Positions 61,901-64,000 of a stretch of 64,000 bases of DNA are shown here, piece after piece. The stretch covers positions 63,533,249 through 63,597,248 of the forward strand of contig NC_088295.1 in NCBI RefSeq assembly GCF_032854445.1, in the 5' to 3' direction. Under the pieces are notes generated by a model. The model did not search any database. It was not told the origin of the DNA and was given only the letters and a program-made list of their open reading frames with translations. Origin of the DNA: Liolophura sinensis (Eukaryota > Mollusca > Polyplacophora > Chitonida > Chitonidae). Position 1 is the first letter of the stretch; every line of letters starts with the position of its first letter. The position numbers and the translations under genes are program-made.

Positions 61901-62864
61901 GAGTTTTCTGTGGTTTTATGCGTATTTTCGCTATTTTTCTGATGAAAAGAATCCATTTACTTTTATTTCAAAGGGCTTCAGTTCAGCAAAACAACAACAA
62001 CATAGTCACGGCGATTTAAATTCTACAACGAGGGCTCCGCGTTCTTGGAAGTTGACTTTAGATAACGCTTGAAAATCAGTTTTGTTAACTAATGAACGAG
62101 AATCATAGCATTTTTGGAATGCCTTTCATAGCCAAATCTAAAGAAAAAAAAATATAAATTAAACAAAATAACTATTAGGGGAGATAAATATAGGTAGTGT
62201 TAGACGTGTAAATGAAGTCATCTCCCTTGAAAAATTCAACACGTCCAGTCTTGAACTAAATTTATAAATTATTTTGTAACAAATTTTTCTGATAGAGATA
62301 ATTGCATTTTACTAGAACCCTACACAGATTAATTGAAAAAAGGTTTGATTTTTTCAAAAACAAAAACACGCTGCCATTATTTTTAGGGCAATTGTTCTAA
62401 GTGTGGCATGGGATAAACTCCAGACATAGCTGGAAGAGACCAAACTGATTCTAGCAGCTGAACCAAGGCAGATAAAAATGAATTACAGATGGAGACCACC
62501 AAGAGTCATAGATACTGCTCCCATTCAGTCAGTTAAAGTCAAGGCTACTACCAAATTATGGCTAAAGAAAAATTGTATTGGCTACAAAATCTGATGGGTG
62601 GCTAAAGTGACTGGCTAAAAAAAATACTGACCCAGAGGAAGCCCTGCGTTAGTCAGTATAAACATTGTGACTATAACTCCATGTTTGCTCTGTCTTTTTA
62701 CAGCTAAAAAACTTGACCTAGAGAAGATAGAACTGGATGAGAAAACCTTTCGCTGGATGCTAAATGAAGATGCCATGGCCACAGATAAACTTTCGGAAGG
62801 CATTCGGAAATTTGCCGCTGATGCTGTAAAATTAGAGAGCAAGATTCGTGAGTTACTGGCCTAA
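52886..62864 (+). CDS. TALDO1: Transaldolase, complete (9 exons)
   Basis: Cytosolic enzyme of the non-oxidative pentose phosphate pathway; moves a dihydroxyacetone unit from sedoheptulose 7-phosphate to glyceraldehyde 3-phosphate. Exons: 52886-52979, 55218-55341, 56091-56198, 57169-57300, 58215-58275, 59156-59270, 60087-60216, 60809-60876, 62704-62864; GT-AG introns, phases agree, 330 residues against about 337 in human. The class I Schiff-base lysine is Lys141 in [11 protein letters not shown]. Asp26 (VVADTGD) and Glu105 (STEVDAR) complete the triad, with the same spacing (79 and 36) as Asp17, Glu96 and Lys132 of E. coli TalB. SFRNTGEI and GCDLLTI are also kept. An in-frame Met at residue 11 is an alternative start; the first ATG has A at -3 and is preferred. 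Divergent from synaptotagmin-1. Confidence 0.97.
55218..55341 (+). CDS. TALDO1: Transaldolase exon 2
   Basis: 124 nt: completes Ala32, then [20 protein letters not shown] and [20 protein letters not shown] plus two bases of Lys73. Acceptor ttttttttcag, donor gtaagt. Holds the family signature DATTNPS. Confidence 0.96.
56091..56198 (+). CDS. TALDO1: Transaldolase exon 3
   Basis: 108 nt: [20 protein letters not shown] and [15 protein letters not shown] plus two bases of Arg109. Acceptor cttttttcag, donor gtaaga. Contains Glu105. Confidence 0.96.
56345..56388. repeat. Tetranucleotide microsatellite (cata)n
   Basis: Repeats of catacata with a short caca interruption in transaldolase intron 3. 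Confidence 0.85.
57169..57300 (+). CDS. TALDO1: Transaldolase exon 4 with catalytic lysine
   Basis: 132 nt: [20 protein letters not shown], then [20 protein letters not shown] and QAA, with split Arg109 and Lys153 at the ends. Acceptor tttctcacag, donor gtgagt. Lys141 forms the Schiff base. Confidence 0.97.
58215..58275 (+). CDS. TALDO1: Transaldolase exon 5
   Basis: 61 nt: completes Lys153, then [20 protein letters not shown]; ends in phase 0. Acceptor gttctcacag, donor gtcagt. Confidence 0.96.
58575..58625. repeat. 16-bp tandem repeat, 3 copies
   Basis: gttctggagttgttca three times in a row in transaldolase intron 5. An open frame across it is not supported as a gene. Confidence 0.85.
59156..59270 (+). 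CDS. TALDO1: Transaldolase exon 6
   Basis: 115 nt: [20 protein letters not shown] and [18 protein letters not shown] plus one base of Gly212. Acceptor ttccaacag, donor gtaagt. Confidence 0.96.
59855..60045. mobile_element. MITE family 2, degenerate copy 3
   Basis: attatgcccagaaaaatgca and gacaaataaatgacataaaa align with the copy at 2033, as does the atatcatcatacctttttcc segment. Inverted ends are decayed. In transaldolase intron 6, just before exon 7. Confidence 0.5.
60087..60216 (+). CDS. TALDO1: Transaldolase exon 7
   Basis: 130 nt: completes Gly212, then [40 protein letters not shown] and TI plus two bases of Gly255. Acceptor tttgtcag, donor gttagt. SFRNTGE lines the phosphate-binding site in the family. 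Confidence 0.95.
60809..60876 (+). CDS. TALDO1: Transaldolase exon 8
   Basis: 68 nt: completes Gly255, then [20 protein letters not shown] and KA plus one base of Ala278. Acceptor ctgtttgtag, donor gtattg, a weak donor. Degenerate minisatellite units begin right after it. Confidence 0.93.
60877..61425. repeat. Minisatellite, 36-bp unit, about 13 clear copies
   Basis: Clear units from about 60945 read accatgtgtgtgcgtgtcac then gggcgtggtggaaaag. Degenerate units (gttgaaaaaaccatctgtgt) extend left to the donor of transaldolase exon 8. The 36-bp period gives long open frames on both strands, 194 codons from 60932 on plus and 200 codons on minus. Both are 12-residue repeats. Read through from exon 8, the transaldolase frame stops at TGA 60945-60947. 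Confidence 0.93.
61645..62647. mobile_element. 1-kb element with 16-bp inverted ends in transaldolase intron 8
   Basis: Left end gcagggcttcctcagg and the reverse complement of the right end, gcagggcttcctctgg, agree at 15 of 16 bases. Flanking cattag and cgttag may be a worn target duplication if the element starts at CAGGG, as many hAT elements do. The interior has only a 91-codon frame (61797-62072) with no transposase features, so it is probably non-autonomous. Confidence 0.65.
62704..62864 (+). CDS. TALDO1: Transaldolase exon 9, last coding exon
   Basis: 161 nt: completes Ala278, then [40 protein letters not shown] and [15 protein letters not shown]. Acceptor ctttttacag. Confidence 0.96.
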
Positions 62865-62977
62865 TGTGAGTGTGAAGGTCAAGCAGTGAGAACACATGTG
62901 GAGGATATAGACGGAGTTATTTTATGTTAAAACAGACATGCCCGAGGCAAGTTATGGTGAAAAATGTTCTCTATGGT

Positions 62978-63043
<66 letters not shown>
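62865..63043 (+). other. TALDO1: Transaldolase 3' UTR up to poly-A signal
   Basis: A perfect (AT)n run of about 57 bp occupies 62981-63037 and is followed at once by AATAAA at 63038-63043, 174 bases after the stop codon. A transcript end 10-30 bases later is expected. Confidence 0.6.
62981..63037. repeat. (AT)n microsatellite in transaldolase 3' UTR
   Basis: Perfect AT dinucleotide run directly before the AATAAA. As RNA it is self-complementary (AU)n. Confidence 0.97.
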
Positions 63044-64000
63044 AGGATGTATGATGCATTTATCTAAAGACATATTTTCTCTTCTCATATGTATAGTAAG
63101 GCATTCGGATGTTAATGTCTCATTTGTACTGTAATAGAAGTATCAGATCACAACTGATGTTAAGATTTCAATTTTTTTGTGGGTGTGTTAAAATTGTTTA
63201 AGATTTTCTTAAGATGTTATAGTTTATTGAGAGTATATAGCCTGAAGTGGATATTATGTCAGACGTTAAAGTCAAAGAAAATTCTAACGTGAAGGATATG
63301 TTAGATGAAAATATCAGTCCATAAAAATAATAATCGTAACAAAAATCCATATGAAACTATGGATTCTATGGTGGTCTTTTCAGGCCATAGTGGCATCAGT
63401 GAAGTCATGTCAGGCTTTTACCATTTAACCCACAGACAGTCAGATTTCATCATTTAAGATGCATGTACACTGTACACATCTATGAGTGTATTTGCTGAAT
63501 GGACCTTGAAACAAACAATTTCAAGCGAAACAAAACCATGGATGTGATGTCACTGATACCCTCTTGGTCACTACAGACCACCATAGATTCTGGATGTGAT
63601 GTCACTGATACCCTCTTGGTCACTACAGACCACCATAGATTCTGGATGTGATGTCAGTGATATCCTCTTGGTCACTACAGACCACCATAGATTCTGGATG
63701 TGATGTCAGTGATATCCTCTTGGTCACTACAGACCACCATAGAATCAGATGTTTTAAAATCATTTTATTCCATTAAAAATATTTTAAGAAAAGAAATTTT
63801 ATTTTGTTAAAGTATGTTTAGCATAAACTATAAAGCAAGAAAAATTGATCTTTAGACATTCAAAACCATAAAACATACTTTCATTTGTAGTCCTGTACAT
63901 TTTTTTTTTAATCAAAGGACTGGTTGTTAATGGTAGTACTAGATATAGAGAGGCATTGATCTACAATCATGACAATAGTTTTAACTATATGGTGAATTGA
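63044..64000. other. Transaldolase downstream flank
   Basis: AT-rich DNA with one four-copy 52-bp repeat and no coding exon seen. Confidence 0.6.
63538..63745. repeat. 52-bp tandem repeat, 4 copies
   Basis: Units begin tggatgtgatgtcactgata and end caccatagattc. Copies one and two share cactgataccc, copies three and four share cagtgatatcc, so the array probably grew by doubling of single units. Confidence 0.92.

Overview
The window is nuclear DNA from an animal, most likely a mollusc or a close lophotrochozoan relative. It is AT-rich, its three protein genes are split into short exons by GT-AG introns, and it is crowded with minisatellites, short inverted-repeat transposons and a tRNA-derived SINE. 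The species call rests on the invertebrate-type synaptotagmin-1, with a duplicated C2B exon like the one known from Aplysia, and on the SINE style; no species is claimed.

Layout. (1) 1-9876, plus strand: the 3' part of a gene for a charged coiled-coil protein I do not recognise (8 exons, 344 residues visible). Its introns hold a 32-bp minisatellite of about 52 copies and a 3.6-kb composite satellite that runs up to a splice acceptor. (2) 9877-17575: convergent intergenic space, with MITE and SINE copies and probably the long 3' UTR of the next gene. (3) 17576-27081, minus strand: a complete synaptotagmin-1 gene (427 residues, 8 coding positions), the main Ca2+ sensor for synaptic vesicle fusion. 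It has two equal-length alternative C2B exons and, beside the transmembrane exon, a tandem array built from copies of that exon's 5' end and splice acceptor. (4) 27.1-52.3 kb: no coding sequence seen. This is best read as the long 5' non-coding part of synaptotagmin-1; one credible non-coding exon lies at 50298-50379. It also holds SINE copies, several minisatellites, G-rich tracts and a 200-N assembly gap. (5) 52886-62864, plus strand: a complete transaldolase gene (9 exons, 330 residues, catalytic Asp26/Glu105/Lys141 intact), divergent from synaptotagmin-1. Its last intron carries a 36-bp minisatellite beginning at the splice donor and a 1-kb element with inverted ends. (6) 62865-64000: transaldolase 3' UTR and flank.

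The genes do not form a functional unit: one is structural, one serves neurotransmission and one serves the pentose phosphate pathway. Synaptotagmin-1 and transaldolase may share an upstream region containing a perfect CRE palindrome, but that is inference. All exon borders come from reading frame, splice consensus and protein similarity recalled without a database search.
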